DNA of 64,000 bases from Azospirillaceae bacterium (GCA_035645145.1 DASQNC010000047.1:61867-125866), one strand, 5' to 3'; positions 30,745-39,949 are shown, counted from the first letter of the stretch. Translations and numbers: made by a program. Notes: generated from the sequence alone by a model not told the origin.

Positions 30745-31383
30745 ATGACCCAAATCACCGCCGAACGCCCCAAGACGCTTCTCCAGCTCGCCGGCGCCAA
30801 GCTCCGGCCGCCCGCCCTCGACCAGTCCGTCCTTGTCCTCGTCGATGTGCAGAACGAATACGTGGACGGCGTGCTGCCGCTCGCCGGGGTGGATGCCGCG
30901 ATCAACGACGCGGCCCGCCTGCTGGCATCGGCACGCGCCGCGGGGACCCCGGTCATCCACGTTGTCCATCATTCGGTGCCGGGCGGGCCGGCCTTCGCGC
31001 CGGACACACGCGGCGCGGAGATCGTGCCGGAGCTGACGCCGCTTCCGTCGGAAGAGGTGATCGTGAAGCGGGCGCCGAACGCGTTCGCGAACACGCCGCT
31101 CCGCGCGCGGCTGGAGCATTACGCGGAAACGGGGCGGACCTCGATGATCCTGGCGGGGTTCATGACGCACATGTGCATCAGCTCGACCGCGCGGGCGGCG
31201 CTCGACCTCGGCATTCCGACGACGGTCGTCGCCGGCGCGACGGCGACCCGCGATCTGCCCGATCCGCTCGGCGGCGCGATCAAGGCCGAAACCGTTCAGG
31301 CGACCGCACTGGCCGAACTGGCCGACCGGTTCGCCTGTGTCGTCGCGGACGCCGACGCGCTGGCGGAAGCCTCCGTCCCATGA
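30745..31383 (+). CDS. isochorismatase-family cysteine hydrolase
   Basis: 212 aa. Catalytic triad positions visible: Asp in LVLVDVQNEYVDG, Lys in IVKRAPNAFANTPL and Cys in GFMTHMCISSTARAALDLG, with IPTTVVAGATATRDLPD after it. The family includes isochorismatases, nicotinamidases and carbamoyl hydrolases; the substrate here is unknown. ATG 30745 follows an ACGGAGCC purine run. The divergent LysR gene is its probable regulator. Confidence 0.88.
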   Translation: MTQITAERPKTLLQLAGAKLRPPALDQSVLVLVDVQNEYVDGVLPLAGVDAAINDAARLLASARAAGTPVIHVVHHSVPGGPAFAPDTRGAEIVPELTPLPSEEVIVKRAPNAFANTPLRARLEHYAETGRTSMILAGFMTHMCISSTARAALDLGIPTTVVAGATATRDLPDPLGGAIKAETVQATALAELADRFACVVADADALAEASVP

Positions 31384-31506
31384 CGCCAAGGCCGTGACAC
31401 CGGCCTGGCCGGGGGCGCCGCGGCGCCCCCGGCCGCTTGGCCTGCGCAAACGTCGGGACCGCGGCCCGTGGTCCACATCCGATCCCTTGGCGACACCCGG
31501 CCGGCA

Positions 31507-31551
31507 GCCTATTACGGGGTGGCCTATTACGGGCCGGCCGATTGCGGGCCG
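31507..31551. repeat. three tandem 15-bp repeats upstream of azlC
   Basis: GCCTATTACGGGGTG, GCCTATTACGGGCCG and GCCGATTGCGGGCCG in direct succession, ending 21 bp before the azlC start. They may be part of the azlC leader or an iterated regulator-binding site. Confidence 0.75.
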
Positions 31552-31572
31552 GGATGTGCAGGGGGAACGCGG

Positions 31573-32262
31573 ATGGACCGGTGGACGAACGGCATCGGCC
31601 TGGGGGTTCGGTGGGGGTTTCCCTTCGCGGTCAGCACGGGCCTCTACGGAGCCGTCTTCGGCTGGCTCTGCGCCCAGAAAGGGCTGCCCTGGCACATGGC
31701 GGCCCTGATGAGCGCCACCACGTTCTCCGGCACGGCGCAGCTCACCACGCTTCAGTTCTGGACCGAGCCGTTGCCCATCGCGGCCATTCTGGTGGCGGCG
31801 GCGTCGGTCAACGCACGGTACATCGCCATGGGTGCCGTGCTGCGGCCGGTGCTGACGCCGCCGTCCGGCCGGTCCAACCTGGGAAACTACGGCTCGCTGG
31901 CGCTGCTGACGGATGCCGCTTGGCTGCTGACCCTGCGCGCGTCGGAAAGCGGGCGCGACCCACGGGGCGTGCTGCTCGGCAGCAGTTTGGTTATTTATTT
32001 CGGGTGGGTCGCCGGAACGGTGGTCGGACACCGGCTTCCGCTCGCATCGGGCGGAACCGTGGGTCTGGCCGCGGGCTTCCTGGCGCTCACCATGTTCGCC
32101 GCGATGCTGCCCGGGTTGTGGCGGGGCGTGCGCGACTTACCCGCCTGGATCGTCGCCTCGATCGTCGCGGCCGTGGCGCAGCCATGGCTGGGAACGGGCT
32201 GGGCCGTGCTCGCCGGCGGTTTCGTCGGCGCATTGACGCGGATGCTGTCCCATGACGAGTGA
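31573..32262 (+). CDS. azlC: AzlC-family branched-chain amino acid exporter large subunit
   Basis: 229 aa integral membrane protein. Typical AzlC sequence: TGLYGAVFGWLCAQKGLPWH, SATTFSGTAQLTTLQF, VNARYIAMGAVLRPVL and LLTDAAWLLTLR. Helices follow around VIYFGWVAGTVVG and GLAAGFLALTMFAAML. It exports branched-chain amino acids or analogues together with AzlD, whose gene overlaps its stop by 11 bp. ATG 31573 is used. Confidence 0.9.
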   Translation: MDRWTNGIGLGVRWGFPFAVSTGLYGAVFGWLCAQKGLPWHMAALMSATTFSGTAQLTTLQFWTEPLPIAAILVAAASVNARYIAMGAVLRPVLTPPSGRSNLGNYGSLALLTDAAWLLTLRASESGRDPRGVLLGSSLVIYFGWVAGTVVGHRLPLASGGTVGLAAGFLALTMFAAMLPGLWRGVRDLPAWIVASIVAAVAQPWLGTGWAVLAGGFVGALTRMLSHDE

Positions 32263-32560
32263 GACCGCGTCCTTCGCCCTGATCCTGGGATTGGGGCTGG
32301 TCTGCTTCGCGGTGCGCGCGGGCGGCTTCCTGGTCGCGGGCCTCCTGCCCATGCCCCCGGTGCTGCTGCGCCTGCTGAAGCACCTGCCCGGCGCCCTGCT
32401 GGCCGCGATGGTGACCGCCACCGCCCTGTCCTTCGAAGGCTGGGCCGGCCCCCTTGGCGCGGCCGTCAGCGTCGCCACCATGGCGGCGACGCGCAACGAG
32501 CTGGTATCGGGCCTGATCGGCGCGGGGGCGGCGGCCCTGGCCCTTTCGATGGGCGGATAG
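32252..32560 (+). CDS. azlD: AzlD-family branched-chain amino acid exporter small subunit
   Basis: 102 aa with three or four helices (FALILGLGLVCFAVRAGGFL, LKHLPGALLAAMVTATALSF). It is the small partner of AzlC. The start lies inside the azlC 3' end (11-bp overlap), so translation is probably coupled. It is convergent with the dehydratase gene 30 bp away. Confidence 0.9.
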   Translation: MTSETASFALILGLGLVCFAVRAGGFLVAGLLPMPPVLLRLLKHLPGALLAAMVTATALSFEGWAGPLGAAVSVATMAATRNELVSGLIGAGAAALALSMGG

Positions 32561-32590
32561 ACCGCCCCGCCCCCAATCCGTTCCGTCCCC

Positions 32591-34375
32591 TCAGTGGGAA
32601 TGCCGCGGCGAGTAGGTGTGGGCGATTTTCTGGTAGGTGGTCGCGAAATCCAGGCACCCGCCGGTCGAAAGCTGGCTCACGTGGCGGCGGTAGAGTTCCT
32701 GCCAAGGCGTCTGGTTCGGCGGATACGGCTCCTCCGGAGCCTCGGCCTTCCGACGCTCCAATTCGGCCTCGTCCACCAGCATGTCCACCCGGCGCGCCTC
32801 CAGGTCGATGCGGATCCGGTCGCCCGTCCGCAGCAACGACAGGCCACCGCCCACCGCGGCCTCGGGCGAGGCGTTGAGGATCGAGGCGCTGGCCGACGTG
32901 CCGCTCTGCCGCCCGTCGCCGATGCAGGGCAGCGCGTGGACGCCCTTTTTGATGAGGGTCGCGGGCGGCCGCATGTTCACGACCTCGGCGGCGCCCGGAT
33001 AGCCGACGGGGCCGCACCCGCGCATCACCAGGATCGACCGCTCGTCGACGCCCAGCGACGGATCGTCGATGCGCTTGTGGTAGTCCTCGGGCCCGTCGAA
33101 CACGACCGCCTTGCCCTCGAACATGTGGGGATGGTCCGGGTCGGACAGGTAGCGGGCGCGGAACTCGTCCCCGATCACCGACACCTTCATGACGGCGCTT
33201 TCGAACAGGTTGCCGGTCATCACCAGGAAGCCGGCATCCGTCTTCAGCGGACGGTCGTAGGGGCGGATCACCTCCGGGTCGCCGGGCGGGCACGCCTCCA
33301 GGTTCTCGGCAAGGGTCCGGCCGTTCACCGTCAGCACGTCGCCGTGCAGGCGCCCGGCCCGGAGCAGCTCGCGCATGACCGCCGGCACGCCGCCCGCCCG
33401 GTGGAAGCCCTCGCCCAGGAAACGGCCGGCCGGCTGGCAATCCACGAGAAGCGGCACGTCGTGGCCGACCCGTTGCCAGTCCGAAAGGTCCAGTTCCACC
33501 CCGGCGTGGCGGGCGATGGCGATCATGTGGGGCGGGCAGTTGGACGAGGCGCCGATGGCCGAAGCCAGCACGATGGTGTTCTCGAACGCCGCCTTGGTCA
33601 TGATGCGGGACGGCCGCAGGTCCTCGTGCACCATCCCCACGATCCGCCGGCCGGTCTCGTAGGCCATCTGGCCGCGCTCGCGGTAGGGCGCCGGAATGGC
33701 GGCCCCGCCGGGCAAGGACATGCCCAGCCCTTCGGCCAGCGAGTTCATGGACAGGGCCGTGCCCATGGTGTTGCAGTGGCCGACCGACGGGGCCGAGGCC
33801 GCGGCCATGCGCATGAATTCCTTGTAGTCGATCTCGCCCGCCGCCAGCATTTCGCGGGCCTTCCAGATGATGGTGCCGGACCCCGCCAGCTCGCCGCGGT
33901 GATGGCCGTCCAGCATGGGGCCGCCGGACAGCACGATGGCCGGGATGTCCACCGTGGCGGCCCCCATGAGCATGGCCGGCGTGGTCTTGTCGCAGCCGGT
34001 GGTCAACACCACCCCGTCCAGCGGATAGCCGAACAGCACCTCCACCAGGCTGAGATAGGCCAGGTTGCGGTCCAGCGCGGCCGTCGGTCGCTTGCCGGTT
34101 TCCTGGATCGGGTGGACCGGGAATTCGATGGGGATGCCGCCGGCATCGCGGATGCCCGCCTTCACACGGTCGGCCAACTGGACATGATGGCGGTTGCAGG
34201 GCGTCAGGTCGCTGCCGGTCTGGGCGATGCCGATGATCGGCCGGCCCGACTGCAGCTCCTCGGTCGTCAGGCCGTAGTTCAGGTAGCGCTCCAGATAGAG
34301 CGCCGTCATGTCCGGGTCGCCCGGATTGTCGAACCACTCCCGGCTGCGGAGCTTGCGGCTGGTGTCGGCGGCCAT
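32591..34375 (-). CDS. IlvD/Edd-family sugar-acid dehydratase (arabinonate/galactonate type)
   Basis: 594 aa. Fe-S/metal motifs: GSDLTPCNRHHVQLADRVK, GVVLTTGCDKTTPAMLMG and SVGHCNTMGTALSMNSLAEG, with GDGRQSGTSASASILNASPE near the C-terminus. The LTPCN and GDGRQSGTS wording matches the sugar-acid branch (L-arabinonate, D-xylonate, D-galactonate dehydratases) rather than dihydroxy-acid dehydratase. It makes the 2-keto-3-deoxy sugar acid that the DgoK/DgoA homologues at 44-45.6 kb could process. Last in a long minus-strand unit with transporter, mutarotase and PhyH genes. Confidence 0.9.
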   Translation of the reverse strand: MAADTSRKLRSREWFDNPGDPDMTALYLERYLNYGLTTEELQSGRPIIGIAQTGSDLTPCNRHHVQLADRVKAGIRDAGGIPIEFPVHPIQETGKRPTAALDRNLAYLSLVEVLFGYPLDGVVLTTGCDKTTPAMLMGAATVDIPAIVLSGGPMLDGHHRGELAGSGTIIWKAREMLAAGEIDYKEFMRMAAASAPSVGHCNTMGTALSMNSLAEGLGMSLPGGAAIPAPYRERGQMAYETGRRIVGMVHEDLRPSRIMTKAAFENTIVLASAIGASSNCPPHMIAIARHAGVELDLSDWQRVGHDVPLLVDCQPAGRFLGEGFHRAGGVPAVMRELLRAGRLHGDVLTVNGRTLAENLEACPPGDPEVIRPYDRPLKTDAGFLVMTGNLFESAVMKVSVIGDEFRARYLSDPDHPHMFEGKAVVFDGPEDYHKRIDDPSLGVDERSILVMRGCGPVGYPGAAEVVNMRPPATLIKKGVHALPCIGDGRQSGTSASASILNASPEAAVGGGLSLLRTGDRIRIDLEARRVDMLVDEAELERRKAEAPEEPYPPNQTPWQELYRRHVSQLSTGGCLDFATTYQKIAHTYSPRHSH

Positions 34376-34420
34376 CGGTTCATCCTTCCCAAATTTCGGT
34401 CGCGGAAGCTGAAGGGCGGG

Positions 34421-35344
34421 TCACCACAGCGGCTCAACCCGGAACGACGCCGTGACCTCCGCCCCCGGTGCGACCACGGTGCCGCCGACCTTGTCGGGAC
34501 CCAGATGCGTCAGGTTCAGCCAGTCCGTGCAGTTGCTCACCGCTTCGAGCGCGATCAGGTTCTCGTCGGAGGGGATGTACAGGACCAGGAAGCGGAGCGG
34601 CTCGTCCGCGGTCACCCGCAGGCCCGCCTGCCATTCGGGCCAGCGGATCAGCGCGGTCCGGTCCCAGCCGACGAAGTTGTTGTCCAGGACGGCATCCGCG
34701 GCCCGCAGGCCATCGGCCAGCCGGTCCACCACCGCCGTGTGCTCCAGCCGGGTCGGCATGACGTCCTCGTCCGACGACCAGATCGCGGACACACGGGCCT
34801 GGATGGTCATGCCGGGGGTGCGCGAGTAATAGGGATGGTGCCCGAACCCGAGCGGCATCGGGCGGCCACCCGGGTTCCGCACCGTCATGGTCACGGTCAG
34901 CGCGTCCGGGGTCAGGGCGTAGGTCTGGCGGGCCTCGTAGGGGAACGGCCAGACGTCCGGCCATCCCCGCGGAGGTTCGTACTTGAGGGCGAGCGTCACC
35001 GACGCGACCGCGTGTTCGACCACCGTCCAGGGCTGTTGCCAGGCGTTGCCATGGATGGGGTGGCGCGACTTGGCATAGTTCCGCGGCAGCCGCACGGTCG
35101 TGCCTTCGAACGTGAAGGCGCCGTCGCGGATGCGGTTGCAGAACGGGACCAGCGGGAAGCTCGCCATCTCGCGCGGATTGCGTTCGGCGAGCGCGGCCGC
35201 CGATGCCGGCCGGAACCAGTCGATGCGCCGTCCCTCCCGTTCCCCCCGGAAGGCGGCGATCGACCCGCCCACCTCGGGCACCACGTCGAGGAACAGGCCG
35301 CCGGCCGCAATGGTCAGCACATCCGGCACCGCCGGGTTGGTCAT
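34421..35344 (-). CDS. aldose 1-epimerase (galactose mutarotase-like)
   Basis: 307 aa. The mutarotase fold is evident from GGSIAAFRGEREGRRIDWFRP, FPLVPFCNRIRDGAFTFEGT, HPIHGNAWQQPWTV (catalytic-region His), PLGFGHHPYYSRTPGM (second His) and DNNFVGWDRTALIRWPE. It interconverts alpha and beta anomers, supplying the form used by the sugar dehydrogenase. It lies between the IlvD/Edd and PhyH genes on the same strand. Confidence 0.88.
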   Translation of the reverse strand: MTNPAVPDVLTIAAGGLFLDVVPEVGGSIAAFRGEREGRRIDWFRPASAAALAERNPREMASFPLVPFCNRIRDGAFTFEGTTVRLPRNYAKSRHPIHGNAWQQPWTVVEHAVASVTLALKYEPPRGWPDVWPFPYEARQTYALTPDALTVTMTVRNPGGRPMPLGFGHHPYYSRTPGMTIQARVSAIWSSDEDVMPTRLEHTAVVDRLADGLRAADAVLDNNFVGWDRTALIRWPEWQAGLRVTADEPLRFLVLYIPSDENLIALEAVSNCTDWLNLTHLGPDKVGGTVVAPGAEVTASFRVEPLW

Positions 35345-35402
35345 GCCGCGCTCCCGCAGTTCGGTGAAGGGATCCCCGGACGAGGATCCGGAGCCCGTCC
35401 GT

Positions 35403-36206
35403 TCAATAGGCGAAGGCCTGGTACGTCTCGGTCGGCTTGACCTGCTCCAGGCTCTCCACGATGGGATTGTGCCGCAGCAGGTGCTTGGCCCGGTCGGACA
35501 GGCCGTCGTACACGGCCCTCGGCACCTGGATCGACACCTCGGGCCGGAACAGCCATTTGCGGCTGTAGCCGATGACCACCATGGGCCGGGGCACGTCGGT
35601 GCGGTTCGGGGTGCCGCGGTGGAGGTGCCGCACGTCGCGGACCATCACGTCACCCAACCGCATCGGCACGGGCTCCAGCGGGGATTCCCCGGACTGGATC
35701 TTCGCCATGCCGACGTCGCGGGTGACCATGTGGGTCCCCTTCGCGATCTCGATGGGGCCGTTCTCCATCGTCACATCGCACAGCGGGAAGTTCACCGCCA
35801 ACTGGTAGGACGGCGTCTCGACGCCCCATTCCGGGAACAGGGGCGGGGTGTCGCGGTGGACCTCCTGGTAGTCGGACCCGCGCACCGGCGTGTCGCTGGC
35901 GAGCTGACACATGACCGGGTCGCGGCCCACCAGCCGCTCCACCAGGCCCAGGATGTCCTCGTCCTCGAAGATTCCGGGGTCGGCGAACACGCCCTGGAAC
36001 GGCAGGGTGACGTAGTAGCGGCCGGAGCCGCGGTTCTGAAGGCGGTCGCCCTCCTCCGCGACACGGGCATCGAACAGCGGCTGGAACGCCTCGCGCCAAG
36101 CCAACAGCTTCTCGGCCGGGAAGTGGCCCTTCAGGACCACGTAGCTGTCGCGCTTGGCGGTCTCGGCCAGGGCGTCCAATGTGGCGGCATCGTATCGACC
36201 AGGCAT
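35403..36206 (-). CDS. phytanoyl-CoA dioxygenase (PhyH) family oxygenase
   Basis: 267 aa Fe(II)/2-oxoglutarate oxygenase-like protein. Probable metal ligands: His and Asp in YQEVHRDTPPLFPEW, and a distal His in VRDVRHLHRGTPNRTDVPRP, with the downstream Arg for 2-oxoglutarate. The segment between contains NGPIEIAKGTHM, typical of PhyH. Its role in a sugar operon is unclear; it could oxidise a modified sugar or a side product. Starts 61 bp after the downstream-most permease gene of the operon. Confidence 0.85.
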   Translation of the reverse strand: MPGRYDAATLDALAETAKRDSYVVLKGHFPAEKLLAWREAFQPLFDARVAEEGDRLQNRGSGRYYVTLPFQGVFADPGIFEDEDILGLVERLVGRDPVMCQLASDTPVRGSDYQEVHRDTPPLFPEWGVETPSYQLAVNFPLCDVTMENGPIEIAKGTHMVTRDVGMAKIQSGESPLEPVPMRLGDVMVRDVRHLHRGTPNRTDVPRPMVVIGYSRKWLFRPEVSIQVPRAVYDGLSDRAKHLLRHNPIVESLEQVKPTETYQAFAY

Positions 36207-36267
36207 CTGAGGAAGCTCCCTGTGTTCGGGCTGTCTTCGGGTTTGCGTCGACCGTCTTCCCGCGGCC

Positions 36268-37290
36268 TCAATTGCCCCGCCCCGCCGTGAGCCGGCTTTG
36301 CAGCACCACGACCAGCAGGAGGAAGGCGCCGCGGATCACCGACTGCCAATAGGCACTCAGGCTGATGACCCCGCGGCCGTTCTCGAAATTCAGGATGTTG
36401 AACAGCAGGCCCAGCAGCAGCACGCCGGACAGGGTGGCGCCGACCGATCCGACCCCGCCCGTCAACAGCGTGCCGCCGACCACGACGGATGCGATGGCGA
36501 ACAGCTCCCACCCCGCGCCTTCGGTGGGCTGCCCGGCGCCGAACTGCGATGCCAGGATCACACCGGCCAGCCCGGCCAGCCCGCCGGACAGCACATAGAC
36601 GCCCACCTTCACGCGGGCGACCCGCAGGCCCATCAGGCGCGCGGCCTCCTCGTTGCCGCCGATGGCCAGCGTCGTGCGTCCGAATGCCGTGAAATTCAGG
36701 ACCAGCGAGCCCAGCAGGTACGCACCGCCGGCGATCAGGGCCGGAATGGGCACCCCGAGCACCATCCCCTGCCCCAGCTCGATGAAGCTGCCGTCCCACG
36801 ACACCGACACCGACTGGTTGCCGGCCAGCAGCAATGCCGTGCCATAGGCCGCCAGCATGCTCGCCAGCGTCGCGATGAACGGCAGGATGCCGAGATACGT
36901 GATCACCACCCCGTTGAGCAGGCCCGCCGCCAGCCCGGCCGCCACCCCGCCCGCCAGAGCCGGCCCGACACCGTAAGGGCTGAGAAGGGCCGAGATCACG
37001 CTGGCCATCGCCGCGACCGCACCCACCGACAGGTCGATGCCGCCGGTCATGATGACGAACGCCATGCCCAGCGCGATCAGCGCGAACATGGAGTTGTAGG
37101 CGAGCACGCTGGCGATGTTGTAGGCGCCCAGGAAATTCTCGTACCGCAGCGCCCCAAAGGCGATCACCAGGACCAGGGCCACCAGCACGCCCTGCCGGGC
37201 GACCGCGCTGCCGGCGCGGCCGGCCAGCGTGGCGGGCCGGGTGCCGGGAGGCCCGGACGGGCCGGTGGTGCGGACATCGACCGCCGTCAT
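36268..37290 (-). CDS. ABC sugar permease (RbsC/YtfT-class) 2
   Basis: 340 aa BPD_transp_2 permease with 8-10 helices. FALIALGMAFVIMTGGIDLSVGAVAAMASVI is the signature region; GGNEEAARLMGLRVARVKVGVYVLSGGLAGLAGVIL is the coupling and C-terminal block. ATG 37290 overlaps the stop of the preceding permease (37287-37290). Two tandem RbsC-type permeases with one two-domain ATPase matches the YtfQRT-YjfF galactofuranose transporter layout. Confidence 0.93.
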   Translation of the reverse strand: MTAVDVRTTGPSGPPGTRPATLAGRAGSAVARQGVLVALVLVIAFGALRYENFLGAYNIASVLAYNSMFALIALGMAFVIMTGGIDLSVGAVAAMASVISALLSPYGVGPALAGGVAAGLAAGLLNGVVITYLGILPFIATLASMLAAYGTALLLAGNQSVSVSWDGSFIELGQGMVLGVPIPALIAGGAYLLGSLVLNFTAFGRTTLAIGGNEEAARLMGLRVARVKVGVYVLSGGLAGLAGVILASQFGAGQPTEGAGWELFAIASVVVGGTLLTGGVGSVGATLSGVLLLGLLFNILNFENGRGVISLSAYWQSVIRGAFLLLVVVLQSRLTAGRGN

Positions 37291-38294
37291 CGCGCGCTCC
37301 CTTGCCGTTGCAGCCAGACGGCCAGCAGGATGATTCCCGCCTTGACCACCAGCGCCGCCGCGTCGGGCACGCCGTTCGCCAGCAGCGTGTAGCGGACGAG
37401 CTGGATGATCAGCGCCCCCACCAGCGTCCCCACCACCGTGGCGCGGCCGCCCGTCAGCAGCGTTCCGCCCACCGCCACCGCGGCGATGGCGTCCAGCTCC
37501 ATGCCGAGGCCGATCAGGTTCGCATCGGCGGACGAGTTGATGGCGATCACCACCAGCCCGGCCAGACCCGACAGCAGGCCGGCGATGGCGTAGACGGCCA
37601 GCTTCACCCCCCGGACCGGCACGCCGGCCAGACGGGCCGCGCGCTCGTTGCCGCCCGTCGCCAGGACGTGCCGCCCGAACATTGTGCTGCGCAGCGCCCA
37701 GGCGGCCACGGCCACGATGGCGAGCATCAGAACCGCCTGGACCGGCAGGCCGAACACGCGGCCGAGGCCGATCCACTGGAACGACGGGTTGCTGAAGGTC
37801 TGGAGGTTGCCGTTGGTCATCACCTGGGCAATCCCCCGCCCGGCGATGAACAGGACCAGGGTGGCGATGATCGGCTGGATGGCGAAGCGGGTGACCAGGA
37901 CCCCGTTGAACACCCCCAGCACCCCGGCCGCGGCGATCGGCAATGCGATGGCCAGGGCGGCGCCCACGGCCGGGTCCAGCGGCCCGAACAACGCCCCCTT
38001 GAAGATGAGCGGCGCCAGCGCGCCGGAAATCGCCATCAGCGACCCGACCGACAGGTCGATGCCGCCGGTGGCGATGACCAGCGTCATGCCCGTGGCGACG
38101 ATGACGATGGTGGCGACCTGGGTCAGGTTGATGTTGAAGGTCTGCCAGGTCAGGAAGTTGGGGGTCACCAGGGCATTGAACAGAAGCAGGGCGGCCAGCG
38201 CCGCGACCGCCCCCCAGTCGCGGGCGAGGCCGCGCAACCGGGCGGCCGGGCGGCCCGGTTGCGCGGGACCTTCGCGGAGTGCCGCCTCAGTCAC
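37287..38294 (-). CDS. ABC sugar permease (RbsC/YtfT-class) 1
   Basis: 335 aa from the GTG at 38294. It has the RbsC signature GMTLVIATGGIDLSVGSLMAISGAL and the block GGNERAARLAGVPVRGVKLAVYAIAGLLSGLAGLV. The GTG has GGGAGG about 6 nt upstream and overlaps the ATPase stop by 8 bp, favouring coupled translation. ATGs at 38318 and 38351 are alternatives that would overlap further. It forms the channel with the second permease. Confidence 0.9.
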   Translation of the reverse strand: MTEAALREGPAQPGRPAARLRGLARDWGAVAALAALLLFNALVTPNFLTWQTFNINLTQVATIVIVATGMTLVIATGGIDLSVGSLMAISGALAPLIFKGALFGPLDPAVGAALAIALPIAAAGVLGVFNGVLVTRFAIQPIIATLVLFIAGRGIAQVMTNGNLQTFSNPSFQWIGLGRVFGLPVQAVLMLAIVAVAAWALRSTMFGRHVLATGGNERAARLAGVPVRGVKLAVYAIAGLLSGLAGLVVIAINSSADANLIGLGMELDAIAAVAVGGTLLTGGRATVVGTLVGALIIQLVRYTLLANGVPDAAALVVKAGIILLAVWLQRQGSAR

Positions 38295-39882
38295 CGGCCA
38301 CCTCCCGGCCGGGCCCATCCCCCGGCGCCCCGTCGGTGTCGCCATGGCCATGGGCCATGGCGCGCATGATGGCGGGCTCGGTCAAATTCGCGCCGGCCAG
38401 TTCGGCCACCGTACGCCCCTCCCGCAGGACGACCACGCGGTCGGCACCCTCCACCAACTCCTCGATCTCGGACGAGATCATCAGGACGCCCAGGCCTTTG
38501 TCGGCCAGCTCGCGGATCAGGGACTGGATCTCCGCCTTGGCGCCGACATCGATGCCGCGCGTCGGTTCGTCCAGGATCAGCGCATCGGGGTTGCGGCAAA
38601 GCCAGCGGGCCAGCAAAACCTTCTGCTGGTTGCCGCCGGACAGCTCGCCGATCTTCTGCTCGGGCGAGGCGCACTTGATGCCGAGCCTGCGGATGAACCG
38701 GTCCACGATCTCCTGCTGGCGCGCCACATCCACCACACCCGCCCGCGAGATGGCCGGCAGCAAGGCCAGGGTCATGTTCTCGCGCACCGACATGTCCGGC
38801 ACGATGCCGTCGGTCTTGCGGTCTTCGGGGCTGAAGCCGATGCCGGCCCGGATGGCGTCCGCCGGCTCGCGCAGGCGCGCGGGGCGCCCCTTCACCCGGA
38901 TCTCGCCACCGTCCACCGGATCCGCGCCGAACAGGGCGCGCGCGACCTCGGTCCGGCCGGAGCCGAGCAGCCCCGCCAGCCCGACGATCTCCCCCGCGCG
39001 CACCTCGACGCTGGCATCGGCCACCCGCCGCCCCTGCCGCAGGCCGGAGACGCCGACCACGGGTTCGCCGGCGCGGTGGCGGGCGCCACCGAAGGCGGTG
39101 GCCCCCTGCCCCCGGATGTCGGTCACGCGCCGTCCCAGCATGGCCGCGACCAGATCCAGCTTGCCGATCCCGGCCATGGCCGAACGGGCGACCGTCCGCC
39201 CGTCGCGCATGACGGTGACCCGGTCGCATAGGGCGTACAGCTCGTCCAGGCGGTGGCTGACGAAGATCACCGAAACGCCGCGGGCCTTCAGTCCGCGCAC
39301 CACGTCGAACAGGACCGACACCTCCTGCTCGTCCAGCGACGAGGTGGGTTCGTCCATGACCACCAGCTTGGCATCCCGCGACAGGGCGCGGGCGATGGCC
39401 ACCATCTGGCGCACGGCGATGTTGTACGAGGCCAGCGGCTGCCGCACGTCCACATGGATGCCGAGCTGGCCGAGCAACCGGGCGGCCTCGGCGTTCATGC
39501 GCCGCCAGTCGATCAGGCCGAACCGGCGGGGTTCGCGCCCCAGCAGCACGTTTTCGGCCACCGAGCGGTAGGGGATCAGGCTGATTTCCTGGTAGATCGC
39601 GCTGATGCCCAGCCGCTGCGCCTCGGTCGGCGACGCCGGGTCGATCGCCACCCCGTCCAGGTGCATGGACCCGCCGTCGCGCCGCTCGGCCCCGGTCAGG
39701 ATCTTCAGCAACGTCGATTTGCCCGCGCCGTTCTGACCGATCAGCGCATGGACTTCGCCGTGGGCGACCTCCAGCGACGCTTCGGACAGGGCGCTGACGC
39801 CTGCGAAGCGCTTGTCGATGGCGCGCATCGACAGAAGCGGCGGGGGGGCCTGCGCCCCCTGGTGGAGCGGTCCGGTTCCCAT
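38287..39882 (-). CDS. two-domain ABC sugar transporter ATPase (RbsA/XylG/YtfR-like)
   Basis: 531 aa with two ABC modules. The first has GQNGAGKSTLLKIL, a Q-loop near AIYQEISLIP, MVAIARALSRDAKLVVMDEPTSSLD and FVSHRLDEL. The second is degenerate at Walker A (GLLGSGRTEVARALFG), as is normal for the family, with GELSGGNQQKVLLARWLCR, ALILDEPTRGIDVGAK and ISSEIEEL. It drives import of a monosaccharide delivered by the binding protein encoded upstream, from which it is separated by a strong hairpin. Confidence 0.95.
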   Translation of the reverse strand: MGTGPLHQGAQAPPPLLSMRAIDKRFAGVSALSEASLEVAHGEVHALIGQNGAGKSTLLKILTGAERRDGGSMHLDGVAIDPASPTEAQRLGISAIYQEISLIPYRSVAENVLLGREPRRFGLIDWRRMNAEAARLLGQLGIHVDVRQPLASYNIAVRQMVAIARALSRDAKLVVMDEPTSSLDEQEVSVLFDVVRGLKARGVSVIFVSHRLDELYALCDRVTVMRDGRTVARSAMAGIGKLDLVAAMLGRRVTDIRGQGATAFGGARHRAGEPVVGVSGLRQGRRVADASVEVRAGEIVGLAGLLGSGRTEVARALFGADPVDGGEIRVKGRPARLREPADAIRAGIGFSPEDRKTDGIVPDMSVRENMTLALLPAISRAGVVDVARQQEIVDRFIRRLGIKCASPEQKIGELSGGNQQKVLLARWLCRNPDALILDEPTRGIDVGAKAEIQSLIRELADKGLGVLMISSEIEELVEGADRVVVLREGRTVAELAGANLTEPAIMRAMAHGHGDTDGAPGDGPGREVAGD

Positions 39883-39917
39883 TGGCCCAACCCTTCCGGC
39901 AAGCGTGGACGGGGGAC

Positions 39918-39949
39918 CCGTCCGGGCGCACGACGGTGCGCCCGGACGG
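39918..39949 (-). terminator. very stable intercistronic hairpin
   Basis: Perfect 14-bp stem CCGTCCGGGCGCAC / GTGCGCCCGGACGG with loop GACG, in the 79-bp gap between the binding-protein stop and the ATPase start. No T-tract follows. It probably protects the binding-protein mRNA 3' end or attenuates readthrough so that binding protein exceeds membrane components. Confidence 0.65.

Noticed and set aside
32594..35440. 948-codon plus-strand frame opposite the IlvD/Edd and mutarotase genes
   Set aside because: The minus strand carries two well-recognised enzymes here; the plus frame is low-complexity His/Arg/Gln/Gly.
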